Source of the DNA: Halomonas urumqiensis
GTDB taxonomy: Bacteria > Pseudomonadota > Gammaproteobacteria > Pseudomonadales > Halomonadaceae
Length of the DNA: 64,000 nucleotides
Assembly: GCF_003028575.1 (NCBI RefSeq)
Contig: NZ_PYUD01000009.1
Location: forward strand, 43,458 to 107,457
Direction of reading: 5' to 3'
The notes beneath the pieces are model-generated. The model was given only the letters and a program-made list of their open reading frames with translations. It was not told the origin of the DNA and searched no databases. Each line of letters opens with the position of its first letter. The stretch's first letter is position 1. A program made the position numbers and the translations under genes. Positions 17,495 through 28,720 of this stretch are shown in pieces.

Positions 17495-20400
17495 ATGATG
17501 CGGAAGCCCTCCGACGTCGTAGACACCAACGAGCAGAATCAACTGGCGCTGTTCGGCCACTTCTCGCTGACCCTCGGCGAGGATGTGGTAACGCAGTTCA
17601 GCTATGACAAGGTGAAAGCGCTACTGGTTTACCTGCTGCTGCATAGTCAGCCGGTCAATCGCGCCACCCTGGCGGAGCTGCTGTGGCCCGACCAGGGATT
17701 GTCGTCGGGACGCACCAATCTCAGGCATGCACTGCATTGCCTGCGCCAGTCGTTGGGCGAGGAGGCGGAACGTGTACTGGTAGTGTCGCGACAGACCATC
17801 GCCTTCCGGCTGCCGGAAAGCTGGCGCTTCGATCTACTGGAAGTCCAGGGGTTGCTCGACGACGAGCGAGACCTGGCCACCCTGGCCGCGCTGCTCGAAC
17901 GCTACAACGGTGATCTGGTGGAAGAGTTGCAGCTGCCAGCTTGTGGTGATTACCAGCGGTGGTTGCTGCAGGTGCGCAACGAATGGCGGCAGCGTGTCAT
18001 TCGCTTCGCCGAGGCGGCGCTTGAGCAACATGACAATGTGCCAGACAGGCTTCTCTATGACCTGGTCAGCCGCTTCCCGGGTTATGGTCCATTTCACGAA
18101 CGGTTGGTACACCAGCTCGCTGATCAAGGCCAGTTGGCCGCCGCTCATGAACAATACAATGCCTACCTTCAACTTCTCGCGCTCTCGGGACAGCAGCCGG
18201 AGCCGGCCTTCCTGCAACTGGCGCGTTACTGGTCGGATGCCGGCAGTGACTCGGTTCAAGCGGGTAGCGTAGGCTTCTCGCGAATACTTGCTGCCGATAG
18301 CGCACCGCTGCGCGAGGATGAGATCGAGCAGCGCCAGTTGTCGGTGATGGCCATCCGGCTGCGCCTCAAGGGTGACCTGTCGTCGCGGGCGGGTAGCCGC
18401 GCCTGCTTGATGTTGCAGTTCGAATTGATGCGCTGGCTCGAGCAGCAGTGCCATCATCTCGGCGGGTTCTGGCTCCCGGGTGCCACCGGTGGGTTGGGGC
18501 TTGCCTGTTTCGGCACCCATGGCCCCGCTCACCAGCTGGCCGAACTGGTGGCGTTGTACGAGCACTGCCGCCGGATGCTGCCTGACGAATCGGCGCGACA
18601 CTGGAGCGGCGAGGGCGAGCCTCCCCAGGTGGCGCTTGCTGCCGGTCTCAACAGTGGCCGGGTGATCTATCTGCCTGAGCGCCATATGGTCGACCCGCTG
18701 GGGCAGGTTACCCAGGGGTCGCTTGAACTGATGAACGCTGCCGAAGGCAGTGAGCTGGTGATCTCCCAGGAAGCTAGCCAGCACATGCCACCAGCGCTCG
18801 ACCTGCAGCCACGGCTGAGTTCACGGCTGGTGGCCAGTGACGGTCGCGTACGCTTGCGAGCGCTGGTGCTGGGCACTAACGAGGGTGGGCGCGAAGCGCT
18901 GCCGCCGAGCCTGGTGGGGCGCGAAAGCCAGCTAAGAACGTTGCGTGATGCGTTGGCGCGGGCCGGTATCGGTCTGCGTCAGAGCGTGCTGGTACGTGGC
19001 CCTTCCGGTATGGGCAAGTCGGCATTGATGGTGGGCTTTCGGCAACTCGAGCAGAGTCGTGATGCTGCCATCTGCTGGCAGCCAACCACGCGTTTGTCGG
19101 TGCAGGAACCGTATGGCGTCGCCAGGCATCTGCTGCGCTGGCGGCTGGGTGGCGAGATTACGACCGATGCCTTCAACGCACTGCTTGAAACGCTGTCCGT
19201 ACCCGTGCCCGACGAAGAGCGCCGTCAACTGCTGGAAGAGGCGCTTGGAGTGCGTGATCCGCGCGAGGTCGCGGTGCTGGCCCAGAGCGGCGAGGCGGTC
19301 GAACTGGTGGTCGGCATGTTGCACCGCTTGATCACTGCACTTGCCGCCGAACGTACCCTGGTGCTGATGATCGATGACCTGCAGTGGCTCGATGAGCCCT
19401 CCTTCAAGGTGCTGGCGGGGTTGCAGGCGCGCTTGCCGATCAACTGCGCTTTCCTGCTGGTGGCAAGCCACCATGGGCGCGAGGTGTTGCCGGCGAAGCT
19501 GCACTGGGATCAGCAGATCTCCCTTGGTCGCCTCGATGCCATTCAGTCTTCACACTTGCTGTCGCAGCTGTCACGACGCTACCGGATCCATCTCAGTCCG
19601 CGCTTGCGAGGCCAGATCATCGAGCGCTGCGACGGTGTGCCGCTCTATCTTCAGGAAATCTGCCGTCGCGTCGACCTGGATCGGCGCGAGGGACGTAGCG
19701 TGCAGCTCGATGAACTTCCGCATGGCCTGCTGGGGCTTTTGGCAAGCCGCATCGATCAACTCGATGCCGACCGCGAGGTGGCTCACGTATCGGCGGTGCT
19801 CGGTCGACGGTTCCGCTTCGATTTCCTGGCTGAATGCAGTGGTTGGGAGAAACCGCGCCTTTGCCAGGCGCTCGAGCAGATGCGCAGGCTCGAGATAATC
19901 GAGCCGGTTGAAGGCGACGACGATGGTCGTGAATATCAGTTCACCCATCAATTGTTGCAGGAAGCCGCCTATCTGTCATGTCCGCGAGATGTGCGTGTGT
20001 CCATTCACCGCCAGGTCGTCGAATTGATCGAAGAGCACTTCCCGATGTGGATCAGCCGCCATCCCGGGGACTTCGCCACCCACCTGCGGCGCAGTGGCCA
20101 CTATGCGCGTGGGGCGCGTTACTTCGAACTTGCGGCGCGTGAGGCACTCAAGGTCAGTGCCAATCGTACGGCACTCAAGATGGCCGATTTTGGTCTGGCG
20201 AGTCTGCGTCATGTCGAAGATCAGGCCGAGCGCGAGGTTAGCCTGCTGACCGTTCGTGGTCAGGCGGCCTTCGCCCTTGAAGGCCATGGCTCGCCCACCG
20301 CCCACGAGAGTTTCGTTCGAGCGCGCGAACTGCTGGCGGGGCTGGATACCTCCGATGAAGACAGCGACGACCTGGAGCAGGCCTTCCTGGTCAAGTGGGG

Positions 20401-21409
20401 GCTGTGGGTGGGGTGTAGCCAGCGACATGCGCATGCCGACGCGTTCCATCTGGCATCAAGGCTGGCTGACCTTGCGCAGAGGCTCGATGACCCGCGCTAT
20501 CGGCGCCTGGCGGAGTACTCGCGGGCCAGCTGCGAGTATTGGGCCGGGCGCATCCAGCTTGCCTATGACCATCTGGAAGAGATCAACCCTCTTGAATCGC
20601 CGATGATGATCGAGTGGCTGCCGTTCTCCGATCACCCGCAAGTGGCTGCCGCCTGCTTCCAGGGCTGGGCACTGTGCCTGCGTGGTGACTACCGCCGTGC
20701 CGAGCAGCATATCGAGGCGGCGATTCGTCTGGCCGAACGCTTCAACCACCCGGGAAGTCTGGCCATGGCGTTGCTGTATGCCGCATCGCTCTATCGCCAG
20801 TTGGGGCATGTACACCTGGCCGCCGCCCGTGCCGAACGCGCCTTCGAGCTGACGGGGTCGCCAGACCTGCACCTGTGGCAGATTGCCGCACGTGGTGTGC
20901 TTGGTTGGCAGCGCGCACTGTCGGGCGACCGCGACGGCCTGGCCCAGGTGGAAGCGTCCCTCGAGGAACTCACCGAGCTGACCGGGCGCGACCGTTTTCA
21001 GCGGCCCGCGCTGTGGTATTCGGATGCTTGTATCAGTGTCGGTGAATTGACGCGAGCCGAGGACTACCTGGACCAGACGCTGTTTCTGGCCCGCGAGCAG
21101 AGCACCTTGTACGTTCCTGAGCTGGCATTGCAGCTGGCGCGGGTTCGCCACCGTCTCGGTCGCTCACGCGAGGCGGTGCGTTTGCTTATCGAGCAGGCCC
21201 AGACCCAGGCCCGCGAAGCTGGCAACCTGCACCAGCAACTAAGCGCGCTTTCCATGTGGCTGACCTACATCGACGAAAGTGACGACGACGTGCGTGACGA
21301 GTTCCGGCGCTTGCTGTCCGAGGCGACCCCGAGCGATGCACCGATTCTGATGCGTTGGCGCAGTCAGTTGGATCGTACCCTTTCCCATGCGGCCGACATG
21401 ACATCGTGA
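17495..21409 (+). CDS. BTAD / degenerate cyclase / AAA ATPase / TPR signalling regulator
   Basis: Very large regulator of 1304 residues, no close characterised relative recognised. Residues 15-110 form a winged-helix (LLWPDQGLSSGRTNLRHALH) and 110-245 a bacterial transcriptional activator (BTAD) helical domain. Residues 280-430 resemble a class III cyclase homology domain (RQLSVMAIRL, GGFWLPGATGGLGLACFG, AAGLNSGRVIY, GSELVISQEAS) but lack the metal-binding Asp residues, so it is probably catalytically dead. A STAND/AAA module follows, with Walker A GPSGMGKS (502-509) and Walker B LVLMIDDLQ (622-630). The C-terminal ~450 residues are TPR-like helices. ATG 17495 follows AGGA. Signal and targets unknown. 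Confidence 0.8.
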   Translation: MMRKPSDVVDTNEQNQLALFGHFSLTLGEDVVTQFSYDKVKALLVYLLLHSQPVNRATLAELLWPDQGLSSGRTNLRHALHCLRQSLGEEAERVLVVSRQTIAFRLPESWRFDLLEVQGLLDDERDLATLAALLERYNGDLVEELQLPACGDYQRWLLQVRNEWRQRVIRFAEAALEQHDNVPDRLLYDLVSRFPGYGPFHERLVHQLADQGQLAAAHEQYNAYLQLLALSGQQPEPAFLQLARYWSDAGSDSVQAGSVGFSRILAADSAPLREDEIEQRQLSVMAIRLRLKGDLSSRAGSRACLMLQFELMRWLEQQCHHLGGFWLPGATGGLGLACFGTHGPAHQLAELVALYEHCRRMLPDESARHWSGEGEPPQVALAAGLNSGRVIYLPERHMVDPLGQVTQGSLELMNAAEGSELVISQEASQHMPPALDLQPRLSSRLVASDGRVRLRALVLGTNEGGREALPPSLVGRESQLRTLRDALARAGIGLRQSVLVRGPSGMGKSALMVGFRQLEQSRDAAICWQPTTRLSVQEPYGVARHLLRWRLGGEITTDAFNALLETLSVPVPDEERRQLLEEALGVRDPREVAVLAQSGEAVELVVGMLHRLITALAAERTLVLMIDDLQWLDEPSFKVLAGLQARLPINCAFLLVASHHGREVLPAKLHWDQQISLGRLDAIQSSHLLSQLSRRYRIHLSPRLRGQIIERCDGVPLYLQEICRRVDLDRREGRSVQLDELPHGLLGLLASRIDQLDADREVAHVSAVLGRRFRFDFLAECSGWEKPRLCQALEQMRRLEIIEPVEGDDDGREYQFTHQLLQEAAYLSCPRDVRVSIHRQVVELIEEHFPMWISRHPGDFATHLRRSGHYARGARYFELAAREALKVSANRTALKMADFGLASLRHVEDQAEREVSLLTVRGQAAFALEGHGSPTAHESFVRARELLAGLDTSDEDSDDLEQAFLVKWGLWVGCSQRHAHADAFHLASRLADLAQRLDDPRYRRLAEYSRASCEYWAGRIQLAYDHLEEINPLESPMMIEWLPFSDHPQVAAACFQGWALCLRGDYRRAEQHIEAAIRLAERFNHPGSLAMALLYAASLYRQLGHVHLAAARAERAFELTGSPDLHLWQIAARGVLGWQRALSGDRDGLAQVEASLEELTELTGRDRFQRPALWYSDACISVGELTRAEDYLDQTLFLAREQSTLYVPELALQLARVRHRLGRSREAVRLLIEQAQTQAREAGNLHQQLSALSMWLTYIDESDDDVRDEFRRLLSEATPSDAPILMRWRSQLDRTLSHAADMTS

Positions 21410-21468
21410 CCGTCATTCACCCATGGCCTTGCGCTTGACCTAGCCCCTTGGTCGTCAACCAACCATGC

Positions 21469-21503
21469 AACGCCCCGCTCACACCAAGTGACGGGGCGTT
21501 TCC
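21469..21503 (+). terminator. Terminator after the BTAD regulator
   Basis: AACGCCCCG ... CGGGGCGTT, a 9-bp stem with a further TCAC/GTGA pairing inside the 14-nt loop, followed by TTTCC. It lies between convergent genes and may also end ppsR transcription. Confidence 0.8.
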
Positions 21504-21524
21504 GGTTGTCCAGCAAGAGTGGGA

Positions 21525-22358
21525 CTAGCGTGGGGAAAAGCGCCGGGTCAGGCCCATTTCGGCGATCATGCGGGTCGAGATCTCTTCCACCGAGAAGCGC
21601 GTGGTGTCGATGAACGGGATGTGCATCTGTCGGTAGAGTCCTTCGGCCTGGCCGACCTCCTGCATGCACTGGTCCATGGAGCTGTAGCGGCTATTGGGTC
21701 TGCGCTCGTTGCGAATGGCGGCCAGGCGGCGCGCATCGATAGTCAGGCCGAACAACTTGTGGCGATGTGGCGCCAGGGCCTTGGGGAGCCTGAGGCTGCC
21801 GTCCTCATCGAGATCATCCTCGGTGAGCGGGTAGTTGGCGGCTCGAATGCCAAACTGCAGTGCCAGGTAGAGCGAGGTGGGCGTCTTGCCGCAGCGCGAA
21901 ACCCCGACCAGGATGACATCGGCCTTGTCATACTGATGGGTGCGCGCACCATCGTCGTTGTCCAGGGCGAAGTGAACCGAATGGATGCGATCCATGTAGA
22001 CCTCATCCTTGCCGATGGAGTGCGTGCGACCCACCGTGTAGGTGGAGTGGGTCGCCAATTCCTGCTCCAGCGGCTCGAGGAAGGTTGAGAAGATATCGAT
22101 CTTGAAGCCTTCCGCTTCGCGGATTACCGCGCGAATGTCGCTGTCGACGATGGTGTCGATGATGATCGGCTGCTCGCCATCATGCACCGCTGCCCCATTG
22201 ATCACGTCCACCAAGGCGCGCGCCTTGATCACCGTATCGATATAGGGCTTGGTCAACATGCGAAATTCGACATTCTCGAACTGGGTCAGCAGGCTACGGC
22301 CAAGGCTCTCGGCGGTGATGCCGGTGCCATCGGAGATGAAGAAGGCGGTGCGGGTCAT
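21525..22358 (-). CDS. ppsR: PEP synthase regulatory protein (kinase/pyrophosphorylase)
   Basis: DUF299-family regulator of 277 residues that inactivates PEP synthase by ADP-dependent phosphorylation and reactivates it by Pi-dependent pyrophosphorylysis. The start [20 protein letters not shown] and the P-loop-like [18 protein letters not shown] (about 152) are diagnostic. The frame extends far upstream through a repeat element, but ATG 22358 gives the normal protein. It is divergent from ppsA, its target, which is the arrangement in many proteobacteria. Confidence 0.94.
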   Translation of the reverse strand: MTRTAFFISDGTGITAESLGRSLLTQFENVEFRMLTKPYIDTVIKARALVDVINGAAVHDGEQPIIIDTIVDSDIRAVIREAEGFKIDIFSTFLEPLEQELATHSTYTVGRTHSIGKDEVYMDRIHSVHFALDNDDGARTHQYDKADVILVGVSRCGKTPTSLYLALQFGIRAANYPLTEDDLDEDGSLRLPKALAPHRHKLFGLTIDARRLAAIRNERRPNSRYSSMDQCMQEVGQAEGLYRQMHIPFIDTTRFSVEEISTRMIAEMGLTRRFSPR

Positions 22359-22790
22359 GGCGGTATCGCTGTCGGCGGAAGTGAACGCCCATTGTCGGTG
22401 CAGTGGCGAGCCGCGACAAGACTTGAAGAGTGCCTGGTAGGGCAATCGCAGTTGGACATGACGAGGGGCGCCGGGGACAGGTCGAAGAGGAGGTCTTTTG
22501 CCATGGATGGCAAAAGTAGCGCCCAGGGAGGGGTTTACAGCGCCTCCTCGCAGACCTGTCGACGGTTTAGCACCGAGTGAAACTCTACACTGCGATATCC
22601 CCGGGGTGCCTGGAAAATACGTGTCACTACACAAAATCGTTAAATACGCCATCTGTTGTAAAAAACCTCCACTGACTTCGCTGTTAGACCAATGGCGAAT
22701 ATGGTGGCCCCTTGGTAAAGTCGCGACCATCCCTCCATGCCTGGATTTCCGGGTATGGAGAAACCGGTCGTCGATTTCCAAGGGGGTCAC
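22359..22790. other. ppsR-ppsA divergent intergenic region
   Basis: 432 bp without a credible gene. The left part holds repeat copy A (22439-22602). The remainder, about 22605-22700, is unusually AT-rich (TCGTTAAATACGCC, TTGTAAAAAACC) and is the likely ppsA promoter zone. No exact -35/-10 pair stands out. Reading frames crossing it are repeat-derived shadows. Confidence 0.55.
22439..22602 (+). repeat. Nested-palindrome intergenic repeat, copy A
   Basis: About 164 bp. Outer left arm AGGGCAATCGC (22439-22449) has a decayed right arm GCGATATCCCC (22592-22602). Second arms CCGGGGACAGGTC (22471-22483) and GACCTGTCGACGG (22553-22565) match at 11 of 13. Third arms are GAGGAGG and CCTCCTC; the innermost hairpin is CTTTTGCCAT-GG-ATGGCAAAAG. 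Between 22438 and about 22525 it is nearly identical to copy B. Confidence 0.85.
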
Positions 22791-25163
<2,373 letters not shown>

Positions 25164-25178
25164 GAACAGGGACCGACT

Positions 25179-25357
25179 AGGGCAATCGCTGTTGGACATG
25201 ACGAGGGGCGCCGGGGACAGGTCGAAGAGGAGGTCTTTTGCCATGGATGGCAAAAGTAGCGCCCAAGGACGGGTTCACAGCGCCTCCTCGATGGTCCGAC
25301 ATTTCGGGACCTGTCCCCGGTTCAGCACCGAGTGAAATTGCTTACTGCGATTGCCCT
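25179..25357 (+). repeat. Nested-palindrome intergenic repeat, copy B (best preserved)
   Basis: 179 bp bounded by a perfect 11-bp inverted repeat AGGGCAATCGC (25179-25189) / GCGATTGCCCT (25347-25357). Inside are perfect 13-bp arms CCGGGGACAGGTC (25211-25223) / GACCTGTCCCCGG (25308-25320), then GAGGAGG (25227-25233) / CCTCCTC (25283-25289), then CTTTTGCCAT-GG-ATGGCAAAAG (25235-25256). The whole element can fold as one multi-level hairpin. Confidence 0.9.
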
Positions 25358-25373
25358 GGGGGCGACCCACTGG

Positions 25374-25421
25374 CCTAAAACCAGCAACGCCGCGATACAT
25401 CGCGGCGTTGCTGGTTTTAGG
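25374..25421. terminator. Bidirectional terminator, 23-bp perfect stem
   Basis: Left arm 25374-25396 and right arm 25399-25421 are perfect reverse complements with a 2-nt centre (AC). The GC-rich core GCAACGCCGCGAT is flanked by AAAACCA on the left and TGGTTTT on the right, so it gives a T-tract for either strand. It ends both ppsA and lpxH transcription. Confidence 0.9.
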
Positions 25422-25468
25422 ACGGCCCCAGGACTCGTGCCTGGCGCCCACAAGTGTAGCAAAGCCGG

Positions 25469-26227
25469 TTAGATCCAAATCTCTCGCAACTCAGGCTTTC
25501 CGGTGTTGCCGACCTCGATCTCCCAGCCGTGGCCCGGTTGCCAGTCGCCCAGCACGATGCGCTGAGCGGGCTTGCCGTCGATGTCGAGCGCGTGGACCGC
25601 CGGGCGATGGGTGTGGCCATGGATCAGCGTGGTCACGCCGTAGTCGGCCATCACCTTGACCACCTCATCGGGGGTCACGTCCATGATGTCGTCGGCCTTG
25701 TTGGAATTGGCCTCGCCGGACTGTTCGCGCAACTGGCGTGCCAGCTGAATCCGCTCGCCCAGGGGCATGCCGAGAATCCGGGCCTGCCAGTTCGGGTCGC
25801 GTGCCTGGGCGCGAAAGGCCATGTAAGCGTCGTCACGGGTGCACAGGCTGTCGCCATGCATCAGCAGCACGGGCTGATCGCCGAAAGAGACAAGGCTCGG
25901 GTCGGGCAGCAGGGTGGCGCCGGCCCGTTCGGCAAAGCGCTCGCCAAGCAGGAAGTCGCGGTTGCCGTGCATCAGGTAGATGGCGGTACCGCGCTGGGCG
26001 AGGTCGTTAAGCGCCTGGGCGACGCGTACGGCAAGGTCGGCGTGGCCGGTAGGATCGCTGCCCGCCAGGTCGAGCAGGTCGTCGCCGATCCAGGCGTCGA
26101 AGAAGTCGCCGAGGATGTACAGCGCATCGCAGTCTCTGGCGCGGGTCTCGAGCCAGCCAAGAAAGCTCTCGGTAATCTCCGCGGCGGCGGGATTCAGGTG
26201 CAGGTCTGAAATCAGCAGGGTGGTCAT
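25469..26227 (-). CDS. lpxH: UDP-2,3-diacylglucosamine diphosphatase
   Basis: Metallophosphoesterase of 252 residues in lipid A synthesis, hydrolysing UDP-2,3-diacylglucosamine to lipid X and UMP at the inner membrane face. Metal-binding motifs are ISDLHLNP, ILGDFFDAWIGDD, MHGNRDFLLG, LMHGDSLCTRDD and IHGHTHRPAVH. The order and spacing match LpxH. GGAAGG lies upstream of ATG 26227. It follows ppiB by 15 bp, a neighbour pair also known from E. coli (ppiB-lpxH). Confidence 0.95.
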   Translation of the reverse strand: MTTLLISDLHLNPAAAEITESFLGWLETRARDCDALYILGDFFDAWIGDDLLDLAGSDPTGHADLAVRVAQALNDLAQRGTAIYLMHGNRDFLLGERFAERAGATLLPDPSLVSFGDQPVLLMHGDSLCTRDDAYMAFRAQARDPNWQARILGMPLGERIQLARQLREQSGEANSNKADDIMDVTPDEVVKVMADYGVTTLIHGHTHRPAVHALDIDGKPAQRIVLGDWQPGHGWEIEVGNTGKPELREIWI

Positions 26228-26242
26228 CGGTTGGCGCCTTCC

Positions 26243-26740
26243 TTAATCCTGCTGAAGGTAGGCCTTCTGGATCACCACGTCCTCGGCGGGCACATCGGCA
26301 TGCATGCCGCGGCGGGTGGTCTTGACCGCCTTGATCTTCTCGACCACGTCCATGCCCTCGACCACTTCACCGAACACGCAGTAGCCCCAGCCCTGGATCG
26401 ACTTGCCGCTGTGGTTGAGGAAGTCGTTGTCGGCGATGTTGATGAAGAACTGCGCAGTGGCGGAATGCGGGTCCTGGGTACGCGCCATGGCCAGGGTGCC
26501 GGTGGCATTGACCAGGCCATTGTCGGCTTCGTTATCGATCGGGTCGCGGGTCGGTTTCTGATTGAAATCACTATCGAACCCGCCACCCTGCACCATGAAA
26601 CCATCGATCACGCGGTGGAACAGGGTGTCGTCATAAAAGCCCTCGCGCACGTACTGTTCGAAATTGGCGGCGGTTTTCGGTGCCTTTTCATGATTCAGGG
26701 CGATGGTGATGTCACCAAAATTGGTCTGCAGAACGATCAT
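26243..26740 (-). CDS. ppiB: Peptidyl-prolyl cis-trans isomerase B (cyclophilin)
   Basis: Cytoplasmic cyclophilin of 165 residues, catalysing proline isomerisation. Active-site sequences [15 protein letters not shown] (catalytic Arg and Phe), [16 protein letters not shown] and [15 protein letters not shown] are standard for PpiB. It has no signal peptide, so it is the cytoplasmic form. AGGAAA precedes ATG 26740. It is the first gene of an operon with lpxH and diverges from glnS across a repeat-bearing intergenic region. Confidence 0.95.
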   Translation of the reverse strand: MIVLQTNFGDITIALNHEKAPKTAANFEQYVREGFYDDTLFHRVIDGFMVQGGGFDSDFNQKPTRDPIDNEADNGLVNATGTLAMARTQDPHSATAQFFINIADNDFLNHSGKSIQGWGYCVFGEVVEGMDVVEKIKAVKTTRRGMHADVPAEDVVIQKAYLQQD

Positions 26741-26795
26741 GGGGTATTTCCTGTTCGGTATGTGGGCACTGCCTTGGCGTTGCCCATGGGCGTGA

Positions 26796-26808
26796 CGCTA
26801 TAATAGCG
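26796..26808. promoter_or_regulatory. Palindromic TATAAT box between ppiB and glnS
   Basis: CGCTATAATAGCG is a perfect 13-bp palindrome containing TATAAT on the plus strand and TATTAT on the minus strand. It could be a -10 box for either gene. No convincing -35 at 17 bp is seen. Confidence 0.35.
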
Positions 26809-26867
26809 GTTTTGCCTCGCTGCGCGAAGCGGGCGTCGCAGGGCAGAAGCTTGCGCCGACGCCAGCG

Positions 26868-26985
26868 GTGAGGGGCGCCGGTGACAAGCCGAAGAGGAGG
26901 TCCGATGCCAGGGATGGCATCGGTAGCGCCCAGGGAGGGGTTTACAGCGCCTCCTCGAAGGCTTGTCACCGGAACCCCCCGAGTA
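26868..26985 (+). repeat. Nested-palindrome intergenic repeat, copy C
   Basis: Arms CCGGTGACAAGCC (26878-26890) and GGCTTGTCACCGG (26960-26972) are a perfect 13-bp pair. GAGGAGG (26894-26900) pairs with CCTCCTC (26950-26956), and CCGATGCCA-GGGA-TGGCATCGG forms the inner hairpin (26902-26923). Stem sequences differ from copies A and B but pairing is kept; the linker GTAGCGCCCAGGGAGGGG is the same as in copy A. No clear outermost arm is found. Confidence 0.85.
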
Positions 26986-27038
26986 GAGAAGGCTATCCTG
27001 CAACGGCACCGGACCAACCAGAGGTTGATTTTCCAACC

Positions 27039-28718
27039 ATGACCACCGAGACCACCAGCGCGCCGAATTTCATCCGCAACCAGATACGCGACGAGCGCGA
27101 GGCTGGCCGTGACGACAAGATCGTGACCCGCTTCCCGCCTGAGCCCAATGGTTTCCTGCATATCGGTCACGCCAAGTCGATCTGCCTCAACTTCGGGCTG
27201 GCCGAACAGTTCGGGGGCGACTGTCATCTGCGTTTCGATGACACCAACCCGGCCAAGGAAGAGCAGGCCTACATCGATGCCATCAAGGCCGATGTCGAAT
27301 GGCTGGGCTTTCAATGGGCGGGCGGCGTGCGTTTTGCCTCGGACTATTTTGACCAGCTCTACGCCTGGGCCCAGCACCTGGTTCGTGAAGGCAAGGCCTA
27401 CGTCGACGACCTTTCGCCCGATGAGATCCGTGAATATCGTGGCACGCTGACCGAACCCGGCCGGCCAAGCCCATACCGCGAGCGCAGTGCCGACGAGAAC
27501 CTCGACCTGCTCGAGCGCATGCGCACCGGTGAATTCGCCGAAGGCGAGAAGGTGTTGCGGGCAAGGATCGACATGGCCGCACCCAACATCAACCTGCGCG
27601 ACCCCATCCTCTACCGTATCCGCCACGCCCACCATCACCAGACGGGCGACAAGTGGAAGATCTACCCCAGCTACGACTTCACCCATGGCCAGTCGGATGC
27701 CATCGAAGGCGTCACTCACTCGATCTGCACGCTGGAGTTCGAGGATCACCGACCGCTGTACGAATGGTTCCTCGACAACCTGCCGGTGCCCTGCAAGCCC
27801 CGGCAGATCGAGTTCGCGCGGCTCAACATGAACTACACCCTGACCTCCAAGCGCAAGCTCAAGCTGCTGGTCGATCAGGGGATCGTCGATGGCTGGGACG
27901 ACCCGCGCATGCCGACCATCTCCGGAATGCGCCGGCGTGGCTATACCGCGGCATCGATCCGCAAGTTCTGCGAGATGATCGGTGTGACTCGCGCCGATGG
28001 CGGCCTGGTCGACATCGCCATGCTCACCCACGCCATCCGCTCTGACCTCGAGGACAATGCTCCCCGCGCCATGGCGGTGCTAAGGCCACTCAAGGTGGTG
28101 TTGACCAACGTGGCCGAGGATCATGAGGAAGTGTATGAGGTTCCCGGCCACCCGGCGCGTGAGGACATGGCGGTGCGCAAGGTGCCCTTGACCCGCGAAC
28201 TCTACATCGACGCCGATGACTTCATGGAGGAGCCACCCAAGAAGTTCTTCCGGCTGGCACCGGGCAAGGAAGTGCGGCTGCGCAACAGCTACGTGATCCG
28301 TTGTGACGAGGTGGTCAAGGATCCGGCGGGTGAGATCACCGAGCTTCGCTGTTCGGTGGATTTCGATACCCTGGGCAAGAACCCGGAAGGCCGTAAGGTG
28401 AAGGGCGTGATTCACTGGGTCAGTGTCACCCATGGGGTGCCCATGGAGGTGCGTCTCTACGACAACCTGTTCGAGGTCGAGCAACCCGACCGCGACCGCG
28501 ATGCCGACTTCCTCGAGCACCTCAATCCGCAATCGCTGGTGGTCTGCCAGGCGGTCGGCGAGCCGAGCCTTGCCGAAGCCTCACCGGAATCGCGCTTCCA
28601 GTTCGAGCGTGTCGGATATTTCTGTGCCGACCGCCATGCCTGCGAATCCGGCAAACTGGTGTTCAACCGCACTGTGGGGCTGAAGGACAGCTGGGCCAAG
28701 ATCAAGAAGAAGGGGTAA
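27039..28718 (+). CDS. glnS: Glutaminyl-tRNA synthetase
   Basis: Class I aminoacyl-tRNA synthetase of 559 residues (E. coli 554). The HIGH motif is [20 protein letters not shown], and the KMSKS-like loop is [10 protein letters not shown]. The Gln-specific segments [20 protein letters not shown] and [16 protein letters not shown] are present. The open frame runs back to 26868 through repeat copy C, but ATG 27039 ([16 protein letters not shown]) is the family start. A GAGG lies about 14 bp upstream, further than usual. cysS follows after 2 bp. Confidence 0.96.
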   Translation: MTTETTSAPNFIRNQIRDEREAGRDDKIVTRFPPEPNGFLHIGHAKSICLNFGLAEQFGGDCHLRFDDTNPAKEEQAYIDAIKADVEWLGFQWAGGVRFASDYFDQLYAWAQHLVREGKAYVDDLSPDEIREYRGTLTEPGRPSPYRERSADENLDLLERMRTGEFAEGEKVLRARIDMAAPNINLRDPILYRIRHAHHHQTGDKWKIYPSYDFTHGQSDAIEGVTHSICTLEFEDHRPLYEWFLDNLPVPCKPRQIEFARLNMNYTLTSKRKLKLLVDQGIVDGWDDPRMPTISGMRRRGYTAASIRKFCEMIGVTRADGGLVDIAMLTHAIRSDLEDNAPRAMAVLRPLKVVLTNVAEDHEEVYEVPGHPAREDMAVRKVPLTRELYIDADDFMEEPPKKFFRLAPGKEVRLRNSYVIRCDEVVKDPAGEITELRCSVDFDTLGKNPEGRKVKGVIHWVSVTHGVPMEVRLYDNLFEVEQPDRDRDADFLEHLNPQSLVVCQAVGEPSLAEASPESRFQFERVGYFCADRHACESGKLVFNRTVGLKDSWAKIKKKG

Positions 28719-28720
28719 TC

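Larger units (their letters stand above)
25164..25468. other. ppsA-lpxH convergent intergenic region
   Basis: 305 bp with no gene. It contains repeat copy B (25179-25357) and a long perfect terminator hairpin (25374-25421), leaving little unexplained sequence. The flanking CCTGGGG (25355-25361) and CCCCAGG (25426-25432) can extend the hairpin. Confidence 0.7.

Noticed and set aside
26712..28031. 439-codon open frame on the minus strand opposite glnS
   Set aside because: Shadow of glnS and repeat copy C; composition is His/Arg/Gly-rich nonsense.
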